Positions 8,277 through 16,463 of a stretch of 54,084 bases of DNA are shown here, one piece after another. The notes beneath the pieces were generated by a model. That model searched no databases. It saw only the letters and a program-made list of their open reading frames with translations, and was not told the origin of the DNA. Source of the DNA: Caldilineaceae bacterium. Its GTDB lineage: Bacteria > Chloroflexota > Anaerolineae > Caldilineales > Caldilineaceae. The position numbers and the translations under genes were made by a program. Each line of letters starts with the position of its first letter. Within the stretch, counting starts at the first letter, position 1. Location: contig JALHQH010000069.1 of assembly GCA_022842065.1 (NCBI GenBank), positions 1 through 54,084 on the forward strand, read 5' to 3'.

Positions 8277-8903
8277 GTGAGAAAGATTTTGTTAGTTCTG
8301 CTGACCTGTTTGCTTGCTTTTGCGCTCGCGGCCTGTGGTGGTGATGAAGAAGAACCAACCCCAGCGCCGGCCCCAACCGAAGCGCCAACTGAGGCCCCGA
8401 CGGAAGCCCCAACGGTGGCCCCGACCGAAGTGCCAACCGAGGCACCAGCAGTGACTGAAGCCGTAACCACGACGGAAGTTGTAACGGCAACTGATGCCGT
8501 GACCGCAACCGAAGCTGTAACCGCAACCGAAGCTGTGACCGCGACTGAAACCACGACTGATGCAGCCGCAGCGGCCCCAGCCAATGTCTCGCTGACGGTC
8601 CCTGCGGGCCTCACCCCAGGTGATGCTGCCGCAGGCCAAGCGGTCTTTATGACGCTCTGTTTCGCCTGTCACGGGGCAGACGGCAAAGGTATCCCTGGCT
8701 TGGGTAAGGATATGACCACCAGTGAATTCATCGCCGGCAAAAGTGATGAAGAGCTGTTCGCCTTTGTGCGCGTTGGCCGGCCCATTGATGATCCGCTCAA
8801 TACCACTGGCGTAGCGATGCCCGCTAGCGGTGGCAACCCCAACCTGGCCGATCAGGATCTGTGGAATATTGTTGCTTTCATCCGCTCGATCCACGTCAAC
8901 TAA
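8277..8903 (+). CDS. Lipoprotein cytochrome c with Thr/Glu-rich linker
   Basis: A 208-aa exported monohaem cytochrome c. The GTG start at 8277 lies 4 bases after GGGAGG. A lipoprotein signal ends at LAAC (about residue 20). A low-complexity linker of repeated APTEAPTE and TEAVTATE units spans residues 25-105. The class I haem domain then follows, with CFACH, an internal loop containing KDMTTSEF, and a distal methionine in GVAMPASGG. The same domain occurs in the shorter cytochrome at 18891, so the two are paralogues. Likely a periplasmic or outer-face electron carrier to NosZ or NrfA; the exact partner is inferred from location only. Confidence 0.92.
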   Translation: MRKILLVLLTCLLAFALAACGGDEEEPTPAPAPTEAPTEAPTEAPTVAPTEVPTEAPAVTEAVTTTEVVTATDAVTATEAVTATEAVTATETTTDAAAAAPANVSLTVPAGLTPGDAAAGQAVFMTLCFACHGADGKGIPGLGKDMTTSEFIAGKSDEELFAFVRVGRPIDDPLNTTGVAMPASGGNPNLADQDLWNIVAFIRSIHVN

Positions 8904-8923
8904 ATTTCCCCTCTGTTTTACAC

Positions 8924-8995
8924 AGGACGTAAGCAACACCTGCACATAGCCCTACAGCAGGCCATATTGCTATAAGTGGGTGTTGCTTACGTCCT
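8924..8995 (+). terminator. 17-bp hairpin after cytochrome c gene
   Basis: The arms AGGACGTAAGCAACACC (8924-8940) and its exact complement (8979-8995) are separated by 38 bases. No T-run follows. It begins 20 bases after the stop codon. Confidence 0.6.
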
Positions 8996-9002
8996 ATTAT
9001 GA

Positions 9003-9059
9003 AAAGAGCTAAGGGGCGGTTGGGTCGCTTTTGGGTGACCAACCGCCCCTTAGCTCTTT
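9003..9059 (+). terminator. 21-bp hairpin
   Basis: Exact 21-bp arms lie at 9003-9023 and 9039-9059, directly behind the previous hairpin. The tail is TTTG only. It is a second structure between the cytochrome gene and the next gene; the remaining 9060-9247 shows nothing recognisable. Confidence 0.6.
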
Positions 9060-9247
9060 GTCTCTGTTCCCATCGTTAGGTAAACTGCCTGCGCTTGTAC
9101 CTCTTGAGCCGGTTGGCATTCGCTCAGATCTAGATTATCATATCCCCCCAACTGATTTGCCGTGGCGCGTCCGCTGGCTTTTCAACACGCACAGCAGCGA
9201 CCTGTGCGAAATCAGAGAGCCGTGTAAAGTTTGGAAAGGAACCGATC

Positions 9248-10177
9248 ATGCCTGTAACCAAGGAACAGTTTGCGCAGGGCCTCACGTACGAAGCATATAA
9301 GGCGCAGATGACGCGCAACCGCGAGCGCTTTGATGAAACGGAAGCCGCGGTTGCCCTCTCGGGTGACGATTTTAACTTCTTTCAGCAATTGTCACAGCCG
9401 CTTCATGTGTTAGTGCTTGCCGAAGATTGGTGTGGCGACGTGATTGCCAACCTGCCCGTGTTAGGGCGCCTTGCGCAGGAATCGCCGCAAATCGACCTGC
9501 GGATCTTCTTGCGCGATCAGCATCTTGATCTCATGGATCAATATCTCAAAGAAGGGCAGTTTCGCTCGATCCCCGTCTTTGTGCTCTTTGATGCCGATTT
9601 TAATGAACTTGGCCACTGGATTGAGCGCCCGCGCAAAATGACCGCGCTCCAAGCCGAAATGCGTGCCCACCTTTTTGCCACCGAGCCGCTGTTGGCCGAT
9701 GTCGCCCCCGATACACCGATGGGCCAAATGCCCGAAGCTGCACGCGATCGGATCATGCAAGCCTTCATTGCTTTCCGCCAGGAACACCGCGATTATTCCA
9801 ATAACGAAGTGGTGCGCGAACTGCGTGCGATTGTTGAACAAGGGCAAACACAATTTCAGGCCCAAAGTCAGCGGCAAGGCAAAGCGATCCCGCTCTCCGT
9901 CGGGACGAATGGCAGTACAGCGCACCGCACGGCGCGCGTGAAGGTAAGCATTACCTATTGTGCCGCCTGTGGTTATGAACCGCAGACTTTACAATTAACC
10001 TCTGCCTTGATGCATGAATTTGTTGATAGCCTCTCCACCATCGAACTGATCCCCTGGCACGACGGCGCGTTTGATGTAGTCGTCAATGGTGACTTGATTC
10101 ATTCCATGTATCGGGATGGTGGCTTCCCTACTGATGAGACGATTGTGCAGGCCGTGCGCGCGCGTTTAGCCGGCTAA
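9248..10177 (+). CDS. Thioredoxin-like / SelW-type (Rdx) fusion protein
   Basis: A 309-aa cytoplasmic protein with no signal peptide; ATG after AAAGGAA. Residues about 1-185 look like the Thioredoxin_9 group, with VLVLAEDWCGD carrying a single-cysteine WCGD in place of WCxxC. Residues about 232-308 match the Rdx/SelW fold: ITYCAACGYEPQ (CxxC where animal SelW has CxxU), then DVVVNGDLIHS and a C-terminal helix. I infer a redox role such as thiol or peroxide handling. It ends 14 bases before the Crp/Fnr gene, so the two are probably one operon. This domain pairing is unusual. Confidence 0.82.
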   Translation: MPVTKEQFAQGLTYEAYKAQMTRNRERFDETEAAVALSGDDFNFFQQLSQPLHVLVLAEDWCGDVIANLPVLGRLAQESPQIDLRIFLRDQHLDLMDQYLKEGQFRSIPVFVLFDADFNELGHWIERPRKMTALQAEMRAHLFATEPLLADVAPDTPMGQMPEAARDRIMQAFIAFRQEHRDYSNNEVVRELRAIVEQGQTQFQAQSQRQGKAIPLSVGTNGSTAHRTARVKVSITYCAACGYEPQTLQLTSALMHEFVDSLSTIELIPWHDGAFDVVVNGDLIHSMYRDGGFPTDETIVQAVRARLAG

Positions 10178-10191
10178 AGACGAAACACGCA

Positions 10192-10875
10192 ATGGCCCAC
10201 AGCACACAGAAACCACTTGTACTCTGGCAGGCGGTGCCCTATCTTACCAACCTGGCACCGCCGATTATCGACGCGTTGGCTGATACGGCAACTTCCCGCC
10301 ACTACAACCCCGGTGTCGTAATCTTCACTGAGGGCGATCCGGACAATGCCCTCTACATGGTCGAGCAAGGCAAGGTAAAGATTTGTCGCTACTCCAAAGA
10401 AGGGCGCGAACAGACCCTGAATCTTTTTGGCCCTGGCGATACATTCAATGATGTTGCCGCGCTTGATGGCGGTCCCAGCCCGGCCACCGCGATTGCGTTT
10501 AGTGAAGTCACACTCTGGCGGGTGGCGCGCGCGGATCTGCAAGCCTTGGCCACTCGCCACCCGCCCCTAGCCTGGGCGCTAATTGAAAGTATTGCGCGCC
10601 GTACGCGCTACCTGGTCGGGCTGGTGCAGGATCTCTCCCTGCGTAGCGTCAAAAGTCGCCTGGCCAAGTTGCTGCTCGAACAGGCCCAAACCGCCCAACA
10701 AGAAGCTGTGCCGCGTATGCTCACCCAGGAAGAGATGGCAAGTCGTTTGGGCACCGTGCGCGAGGTGGTAGGCCGTGCCCTACGTACGCTGGTTAACGCT
10801 GGCATTATCGAATTCGACCGCCACCAAATTGTGATCCTCGATCTCGAACGACTGGCTGAAGAAGCCGAAGTTTAA
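10192..10875 (+). CDS. Crp/Fnr-family transcriptional regulator
   Basis: A 227-aa DNA-binding regulator. The cyclic-nucleotide-binding beta-roll covers about residues 18-135 (FTEGDPDNALYMVEQGKVKI, then FGPGDTFNDVAALDGG), the dimer helix about 125-150. The winged helix (TQEEMASRLGTVREVVGRAL, about residues 180-199) is the recognition unit. The N-terminal cysteine set that would bind FeS in true FNR is absent, so it may respond to haem/NO, cAMP or redox state through another route. No good ribosome site is seen, which fits coupling to the upstream gene. It may control the palindromes at 4301 and 11154. Confidence 0.93.
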   Translation: MAHSTQKPLVLWQAVPYLTNLAPPIIDALADTATSRHYNPGVVIFTEGDPDNALYMVEQGKVKICRYSKEGREQTLNLFGPGDTFNDVAALDGGPSPATAIAFSEVTLWRVARADLQALATRHPPLAWALIESIARRTRYLVGLVQDLSLRSVKSRLAKLLLEQAQTAQQEAVPRMLTQEEMASRLGTVREVVGRALRTLVNAGIIEFDRHQIVILDLERLAEEAEV

Positions 10876-10911
10876 CGTCTGCTCCCTTTTTTCCTAAACT
10901 ATACGACTTTC

Positions 10912-10944
10912 GTAGGGGCATGCTGCAGCATGCCCCTACTTTTT
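10912..10944 (+). terminator. Intrinsic terminator after the Crp/Fnr gene
   Basis: A 28-base perfect palindrome (10912-10939; arm GTAGGGGCATGC) is followed by TTTTT. This is one of the few gene ends in the window with a conventional T-run. Confidence 0.85.
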
Positions 10945-10950
10945 GGTATC

Positions 10951-11127
10951 TTGTAGTGGTCAGTGACATGGTAAAAACTTACCGCAGAGTAGCAAAGGTG
11001 CAGCGCAGCAAAGGGGTAACGTAGGTTAAACCGCTGCGCCGCTTTGCCCCTTTGTACCCGTGAGCGCTAGCAACGCAGCCGCTCTGCGGTAAACGCGTTG
11101 ATTTCAGCATGTGTTTGACCACTACAA
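10951..11127. repeat. MITE-like palindromic element upstream of nos
   Basis: A 177-base unit bounded by TTGTAGTGGTCA (10951-10962) and its complement TGACCACTACAA (11116-11127). Further inverted segments lie inside: TTACCGCAGAG with CTCTGCGGTAA, and AAAGGGG with CCCCTTT. It has no coding capacity and no clear target duplication. Confidence 0.55.
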
Positions 11128-11153
11128 CTTTTTTGATTTCTTTCTGCTCTTCT

Positions 11154-11169
11154 AGAGACTTTTGTCGCA
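11154..11169 (+). promoter_or_regulatory. Crp/Fnr-type operator of the nos promoter
   Basis: AGAGACTTTTGTCGCA shares its last 13 bases with the nrf operator at 4301. A -10-like TACGAT at 11191-11196 would set the start at 11203, which again puts the operator at -41.5. Confidence 0.7.
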
Positions 11170-11190
11170 GCGCACCCTAGTTTTTTTCAG

Positions 11191-11196
11191 TACGAT
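11191..11196 (+). promoter_or_regulatory. Candidate -10 box for the nos cluster
   Basis: TACGAT agrees with TATAAT at 4 of 6 positions and stands at the distance expected for class II activation from 11154-11169. The predicted leader to the ferredoxin gene is about 97 bases. Confidence 0.5.
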
Positions 11197-11299
11197 AACC
11201 TCATCTGACCTGGCTGATCGAGCTAACCGCTGTCAGGCTGTTGATGTGTAGATGGTCCGGTCGCTCTAGCCTGCGATTGTCTGCATGAGGAGGCCAACT

Positions 11300-11527
11300 G
11301 TGTCGATGCTTCCGTTACCCCAAATCAATCATGAACGGTGTACTGGCTGCCATGCCTGTGTCGATCGCTGTCCAACCGGCGCGTTGGCCCTGGTCGGCGG
11401 CAAAGCGGTGCTGCGCGTCCCGACGCGCTGCACCTATTGTACTGCCTGTGAAGAGATCTGCCCCACCAATGCCATCGCACTGCCTTTTGTGGTGGTTATT
11501 AAAAACGCGTTTGTTACCATCAGATAA
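11300..11527 (+). CDS. Two-cluster 4Fe-4S ferredoxin
   Basis: A small soluble ferredoxin, 75 aa. The GTG start at 11300 lies 6 bases after AGGAGG; ATG 11285 overlaps that site and ATG 11306 is 12 bases away. Two complete motifs, CTGCHACVDRCP and CTYCTACEEICP, each bind a [4Fe-4S] cluster. It is the first gene of the nos cluster, 20 bases before nosZ. In clade II nos clusters ferredoxin-like NosG/NosH proteins carry electrons toward NosZ or its maturation; this stand-alone form probably has a similar role. Function beyond electron transfer is inference. Confidence 0.9.
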   Translation: MSMLPLPQINHERCTGCHACVDRCPTGALALVGGKAVLRVPTRCTYCTACEEICPTNAIALPFVVVIKNAFVTIR

Positions 11528-11547
11528 TCAGGATTGAAGGAGGAAGT

Positions 11548-13548
11548 ATGTCGAAACGTCTACTTTATCTCGGCTTGATCGTTCTCTTGCTGGTCACCGC
11601 TCTGCCGGCCTGCGGTGGCGATGAAGAGCCAACGCCGACCCCAGCACCGGTGAGCGTGGAAGGGGGCGGCGTCGGTCTGCCGGCCAGTGCTATGCAAGTG
11701 GCCGCTGACCGCGGCCTGACCCCCGATGATATTGATGCTGCGCTCAAAACCTATATGCCCAGTGGTAAACTGGACGATTACCTGATGTTTACCTCGTCTG
11801 GGCACGCCGGCCAGCTCTTTGTGATCGGCATCCCCTCCATGCGTATCCTCAAGAACGTGGCCGTCTTTACGCCCGAATCGTGGCAAGGCTACGGCATTGG
11901 CTCGGTGGAGACTGAAGCGGTGCTTGATGGTGGCAATGTTGATGGGGTAAAGATCCGCATGGGCGATACCCACCACCCGGCCCTTAGCGAGACGGCAGGT
12001 GATTACGATGGTCAATTTGTTTTTCTGAACGACAAGGCTAACGCCCGTGTCGCCGTGATCGACCTGCGCGATTTTGAAACCAAACAGATTGTCAAAGATC
12101 CCAATATTATCAGCAACCACGGCTCCACCTTTGTCACCCCCAACACCGACTATGTGGTACAGGGCACCCAATACGCCACGCCGCTGGGCTGGGAATATGC
12201 CCCGATTGAAGAGTATCAGGAAAAGTATCGCGGTGTGATCACCCTGTGGAAATTTGACCGTGCGGCCGGTCGCATCGATCTTGATCAATCCTTTAGCATC
12301 GAAGTGCCGCCCTATTGGCAGGATCTCTGCGACGCCGGCAAATTGGCCAGCGATGGCTGGGCCTTCTGCAACTCCTTTAACTCCGAGATGGCGACCGGTG
12401 GGATCGAACAGGGCAAACCTCCCTTTGAAGCCGGCGTTAGCCAACGCGATACCGACTATCTGCACATTTTCAACTGGAAGAAGGCCGCCGAAGTTTTCGC
12501 TGCCGGTAAAACCGAAGTGGTTAACGGCATGGCGGTGATTCGCATTGCAACCGCGGTCGAGGAAGGCGTGCTTTTCCTGGCGCCCGAGCCAAAGAGTCCA
12601 CATGGTGCCGATGTGACGCCGGACGGCAAATATATTGTTGTCGCCGGCAAGCTTGACCCGCACATCACCATCTATGCGTTTGACAAGATTGAAAAAGCCA
12701 TTGCCGACAAAAACTGGGAACTCGATCCCTTCGGCATCCCTGTGCTCGACTATGATAGTATCCGCCATACACAGATTGAGCTGGGGCTAGGGCCGCTGCA
12801 CTCGATCTTTGACGACCAAGGCTACGGCTACACCAGCCTCTTCCTCGATAGTATGGTCGCACGTTGGACGGTGGGGGATGAAGATCCGGCGAGTTGGCAG
12901 TTGGTCGAAAAGCTGCCCGTACAATATAACATCGGCCACTTGACCGCCGCCGAAGGGGACACCGTCAGCCCGGATGGCAACTATGTGGTCGTGCTCAATA
13001 AATGGTCGGTTGATCGTTTTGCCAACGTCGGCCCGCTCTTGCCGCAGAACTTGCAACTGATTGATATCAGTAACGGCAATTTCAAAGTGATCTACGACAT
13101 GGCGATGGGCATCGGCGAACCACACAACGCCCAGATCATCAAGGCCGACAAGGTCAATGCCTGGCAGACCTACCCCGAAATCGGTTGGGATCCGGTTGCC
13201 CAGGCGGTCTCCGAATTTGCGACCCTGGCCGGTGAGGAACGCATCGAGCGTAGCGGCAACACCGTGGAGATCTTCATGACGGCAGTGCGCTCCCATTTTA
13301 CCCCCGAGCATATCACGGTGAAAAAGGGCGACCATGTGATCTGGCACATCACCAACATTGAACGGGCCGTCGATGCTACTCACGGCTTCCAACTGGGGGG
13401 CCAGAATATCAGCCTGAGCCTGGAACCGGGCGAAACAACGACCATGGAGTTTGATGTGAACCAGGATGGCACCTACGCCTACTACTGCACCGAGTTCTGC
13501 TCGGCGCTCCACCTGGAGATGATGGGCTACTTCTTCGTCGAGCCGTAA
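11548..13548 (+). CDS. nosZ: Nitrous oxide reductase, clade II lipoprotein
   Basis: Reduces N2O to N2 outside the membrane; 666 aa. The start follows AAGGAGG. The signal is a Sec lipoprotein type ending at ALPAC (about residue 22), with a short Thr/Pro linker. It has no twin-arginine motif, the mark of clade II enzymes. The seven-bladed propeller (about residues 60-560) carries CuZ histidines, including DTHHPALSE, HGSTF, PHGADVTPDG, LGPLHSIFDD, IGHLTAAEGD and GEPHNAQ. The C-terminal cupredoxin (about 575-666) holds the CuA site: CTEFCSALHLEMM. All expected copper ligands seem present, so the enzyme should be active. Confidence 0.97.
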   Translation: MSKRLLYLGLIVLLLVTALPACGGDEEPTPTPAPVSVEGGGVGLPASAMQVAADRGLTPDDIDAALKTYMPSGKLDDYLMFTSSGHAGQLFVIGIPSMRILKNVAVFTPESWQGYGIGSVETEAVLDGGNVDGVKIRMGDTHHPALSETAGDYDGQFVFLNDKANARVAVIDLRDFETKQIVKDPNIISNHGSTFVTPNTDYVVQGTQYATPLGWEYAPIEEYQEKYRGVITLWKFDRAAGRIDLDQSFSIEVPPYWQDLCDAGKLASDGWAFCNSFNSEMATGGIEQGKPPFEAGVSQRDTDYLHIFNWKKAAEVFAAGKTEVVNGMAVIRIATAVEEGVLFLAPEPKSPHGADVTPDGKYIVVAGKLDPHITIYAFDKIEKAIADKNWELDPFGIPVLDYDSIRHTQIELGLGPLHSIFDDQGYGYTSLFLDSMVARWTVGDEDPASWQLVEKLPVQYNIGHLTAAEGDTVSPDGNYVVVLNKWSVDRFANVGPLLPQNLQLIDISNGNFKVIYDMAMGIGEPHNAQIIKADKVNAWQTYPEIGWDPVAQAVSEFATLAGEERIERSGNTVEIFMTAVRSHFTPEHITVKKGDHVIWHITNIERAVDATHGFQLGGQNISLSLEPGETTTMEFDVNQDGTYAYYCTEFCSALHLEMMGYFFVEP

Positions 13549-13555
13549 TCGAAAC

Positions 13556-13607
13556 TCCTCGTCTTCCTATGCTTGTTTGTTTATAAGCAAGCATAGGAAG
13601 ACGAGGA
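13556..13607 (+). terminator. 20-bp hairpin after nosZ
   Basis: Exact 20-bp arms lie at 13556-13575 and 13588-13607, beginning 8 bases after the nosZ stop, with a 12-base loop and no T-run. Since the downstream nos genes seem to belong to the same unit, it may protect the nosZ message 3' end or cut expression of later genes. Confidence 0.6.
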
Positions 13608-13655
13608 AGCGGATGAGAAGTGCCCTGTGCACGCCATCCTGAAAACAAGGAACGC

Positions 13656-14312
13656 ATGATGACCGAAAATTTTGAACGGATTGCCGGGCCACGCGTGCCA
13701 TCGACCGAGTGGCGCGCCCACCGCTTCCGCTATCTGGCCCCGACCGTGCTCTTTCTGCTGGCGGCGCTGCTGTTGCTGCTCTCCGCCTGGCAACCCTACT
13801 GGGGCTTGACCCTGCATGCCCCCCAATATCCCAAAGGGCTCCATGTCCAGGCCTACTTGAATCGGCTGGAAGGGGATGTCGCCGAGATCGACGGCCTCAA
13901 TCACTACATCGGGATGCGCCCGCTTAATGAGGCGGCCACACTCGAACGCTCGATTGCCATCCTTGGTGTTATCGGGCTGGCCCTGCTCATTCTGGCGGCG
14001 ATTCTGGTGCACAGCCGCTGGGCGGCGTTGTTGGCGCTGCCGGCCCTGCTCTTTCCGCTGATCTTCCTGGGGGATCTGCAATTCTGGCTGGCGAATTTTG
14101 GGCAAAATCTCGATCCCACTGCCCCGCTCTCCAGCAGCGTTAAGCCCTTTGTGCCGCCGGTGTTGGGGGAAGGCAAGATCGCCCAATTTAGCACTGTGGC
14201 CGGACCGGATCTGGGACTCTGGCTGGCAATTGGTGCCAGCGGCTTAATCCTGATTGGGCTCTGGTTTCACCGGCGTGCGTACAAACCGTTGACGGCTGCG
14301 GCAGAGGCGTAA
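13656..14312 (+). CDS. NosB-like membrane protein of the nos cluster
   Basis: A 218-aa integral membrane protein. ATG 13656 follows AAGGAA; ATG 13659 is also possible. Membrane helices are seen at about residues 30-48, 110-128, 130-150 and 185-203. The large loop (about 50-105) contains GLHVQAYLN and the motif GLNHYIGMRPL. A membrane protein directly after nosZ, called NosB, is a constant feature of clade II nos clusters and is thought to serve NosZ maturation or electron supply. I name it by position and topology, not by a confirmed match, so the symbol is left empty. Confidence 0.7.
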   Translation: MMTENFERIAGPRVPSTEWRAHRFRYLAPTVLFLLAALLLLLSAWQPYWGLTLHAPQYPKGLHVQAYLNRLEGDVAEIDGLNHYIGMRPLNEAATLERSIAILGVIGLALLILAAILVHSRWAALLALPALLFPLIFLGDLQFWLANFGQNLDPTAPLSSSVKPFVPPVLGEGKIAQFSTVAGPDLGLWLAIGASGLILIGLWFHRRAYKPLTAAAEA

Positions 14313-14351
14313 TATCGCTAGCGCGGGATTGATAGACCAGTGGAGTCGTTT

Positions 14352-15746
14352 ATGTTGCGTGGACTGATGTTACGACGAAAAGGTTGTTGGCTGCTGCTGT
14401 TGGTTGCCCTCTTGGGGCTGCCACGACCGCTGGTGGCGCAGACGCAGCCATTTGATCTGGCCGCTGCGCTGGCCGCTGCCGCCCCTGGTGCAACGATCCG
14501 CATCCCCGCCGGCACCTACCCCGGTCCGTTGATCATCGACAAGCCGATTACCCTTGAAGGGCATGGTTGGCCGGTGATCCAGGGGACATTGCATGGTGAT
14601 GTAATAACGGTTAACGCCCCCGATGTGACGCTGCGTGGGTTGATCATCCGTGGCAGTGGTGATTCGCTCGATCTGGAAAATGCTGGTGTTACTGGTCTAG
14701 CACCCCGTCTTACCGTCGAGCACAATCGGTTGGAAGATGTGCTCTTTGGCGTCTATCTGCGTGAGGCCCCCAACAGTATCATCCGCAACAACGTGGTCGC
14801 AACAAAACCATTCGAACTAGCTCGGCGTGGCGATGGGATTCGGGTCTGGTATAGCGCCGGCACCTTGGTCGAAGGGAACGAAGTGCGGGATGGGCGCGAC
14901 CTGATTATGTGGTTCTCACCCGACGGGATTGTGCGCAACAATTTAGTCGCGGGGGGCCGCTATGGCTTGCATTTTATGTTCAGTGATAATCAACTGGTGG
15001 AAGGCAACATCGTCCATCACAACTCGGTGGGGGCTTTCCTGATGTATGGCCGTGGGCTAACCGTGCGTAACAATCTCTTCTACGAAAATCATGGTCCCAG
15101 TGGCTATGGCATCGGCATGAAAGAGGTCAATGATCTGGTCGCGGAGGGCAACCGTTTTGTCGCCAACCGCATTGGGGTTTACGTCGACAACTCGCCCTAT
15201 GAACCAGGGGCCACGGTCCACTTTGCCCATAATCTCTTTGCTTACAACGAAGTCGGGCTGGAACTGCTGCCCTTAGTGAAACACAACACCTATACCGCCA
15301 ATCTCTTTCTGGAAAATGGTGAACAGATGGCGATTGTCGGCGGGGGCGAATTGAAAGAAAATGCGTGGTCGGCGGGCGGTGTCGGTAACTACTGGAGCGA
15401 TTATGTCGGCTTTGATGCAAATGGTGATCAAATCGGTGAGTTGCCTTACCACAGCCAAAGTCTCTATGAGGATCTGATGGAGAGCCACCCGGCCCTGCGC
15501 CTCTTCCAACTGAGCCCGGCGTCCGATGCACTTGACTTGGCGGCCCAAGCCTTCCCAATCTTTCAGCCGCGCGCCAAGCTGACCGACGAACACCCCTTGA
15601 CCCTGCCGCCCACTTTGCCGGCAATGAACAACTTGCCGCAGCCTCCTGTCACCAGTAATGTGCTGGCCGCGGTGCTGCTGCTGCTGTTGGCGCTCTTGGT
15701 GCTTGGGGCAGCCATGCCACGGCGGCTGACCAGCGAACGCGGCTAG
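14352..15746 (+). CDS. nosD: NosD, periplasmic beta-helix copper-site maturation protein
   Basis: Needed for CuZ assembly in NosZ, working with the NosFY transporter; 464 aa. ATG 14352 follows GTGGAG by 7 bases; GTG 14340 is an alternative. A signal peptide (about residues 7-28, ending LVAQ) is followed by a right-handed beta-helix of CASH repeats (about 45-340), seen as repeated VEGN, IRNN and VRNNL turns. A C-terminal membrane helix (about 432-452) is present, with an RRLTSERG tail. The following sco gene starts 30 bases after the stop. Confidence 0.94.
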   Translation: MLRGLMLRRKGCWLLLLVALLGLPRPLVAQTQPFDLAAALAAAAPGATIRIPAGTYPGPLIIDKPITLEGHGWPVIQGTLHGDVITVNAPDVTLRGLIIRGSGDSLDLENAGVTGLAPRLTVEHNRLEDVLFGVYLREAPNSIIRNNVVATKPFELARRGDGIRVWYSAGTLVEGNEVRDGRDLIMWFSPDGIVRNNLVAGGRYGLHFMFSDNQLVEGNIVHHNSVGAFLMYGRGLTVRNNLFYENHGPSGYGIGMKEVNDLVAEGNRFVANRIGVYVDNSPYEPGATVHFAHNLFAYNEVGLELLPLVKHNTYTANLFLENGEQMAIVGGGELKENAWSAGGVGNYWSDYVGFDANGDQIGELPYHSQSLYEDLMESHPALRLFQLSPASDALDLAAQAFPIFQPRAKLTDEHPLTLPPTLPAMNNLPQPPVTSNVLAAVLLLLLALLVLGAAMPRRLTSERG

Positions 15747-15776
15747 TAACAAATTTTACGACGGAGGAGTAATCCG

Positions 15777-16379
15777 ATGATACGGCGCTTGACTTGGGCC
15801 TTAACGGGCATCGCCCTCTTGCTGGGCGCTGGTTGGCTGGCTTATAGGCCCGCTGCACCACCGCCGGTTTATGGTCAGGTTTTTCCAACCCCCCGCCCCG
15901 CCTATGACTTTGTCCTCCCGGCGACAACCGGGCAACGGGAACGCTTGCACAACTTCGCCGGCAAGGTGACGCTGCTCTTCTTTGGTTATACCAGTTGCCC
16001 TGATGTCTGCCCGCCAACCTTGGCCACGGTTAAACAGGCGGTGGCACAACTGGAAGACGACGGCGCTGCGGTGCAACTGCTCTTTATCACCGTTGACCCG
16101 GCGCGCGATACCTTGGATCGGCTGACCGAATATCTGGATTACTTTCACGCCGGTTTTATTGGCCTGCGCGATGATCCCCTTAGTATCGCTGCGGTGGCCC
16201 GCCAATTTGGGGCGCGTTTCTATCGCGAAGATGGAACGGCCGCCCAAGGCAACTACGCAGTCGCCCACACCGCAGACTTGATGTTGATCGACCGCCAGGG
16301 CAACTGGGTGATGACGATCCCGAATGGGACAACAACCGACGAACTTGCCTCAACACTGCGCTACTGGTTGGACGAGTAA
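15777..16379 (+). CDS. SCO1/SenC-type copper chaperone
   Basis: A 200-aa membrane-anchored thioredoxin-fold protein. The start follows GGAGGAG. The N-terminal helix (about residues 5-24) anchors it outside the membrane. The copper-binding CPDVCP motif (about residues 79-84) and the later histidine in YAVAHTADLM (about residue 163) make a complete Sco site, and FITVDPARDT is a family signature. Placed within the nos genes, it probably delivers copper to the CuA site of NosZ and not to an oxidase. That role is inferred from the neighbourhood. Confidence 0.93.
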   Translation: MIRRLTWALTGIALLLGAGWLAYRPAAPPPVYGQVFPTPRPAYDFVLPATTGQRERLHNFAGKVTLLFFGYTSCPDVCPPTLATVKQAVAQLEDDGAAVQLLFITVDPARDTLDRLTEYLDYFHAGFIGLRDDPLSIAAVARQFGARFYREDGTAAQGNYAVAHTADLMLIDRQGNWVMTIPNGTTTDELASTLRYWLDE

Positions 16380-16446
16380 AGCGTGAAACGTAAAGCGTAA
16401 AACGTAACTACCACGAATCACGCATCACGAATCACGTTTTACGCAT
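16380..16446 (+). repeat. Short heptamer repeat tract before nosF
   Basis: Units of the CGTAAAA and CACGAAT/CACGCAT kind follow each other with a period of 7, in both orientations, so the tract can fold. It is a smaller relative of the array at 17334-17512 and fills most of the spacer between sco and nosF. Confidence 0.7.
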
Positions 16447-16463
16447 CAAGAAACGAAACAATC

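Noticed and set aside
8255..8614. Minus-strand frame across the cytochrome linker
   Set aside because: Low-complexity antisense of the repeated Thr/Glu/Ala linker, without ribosome site.
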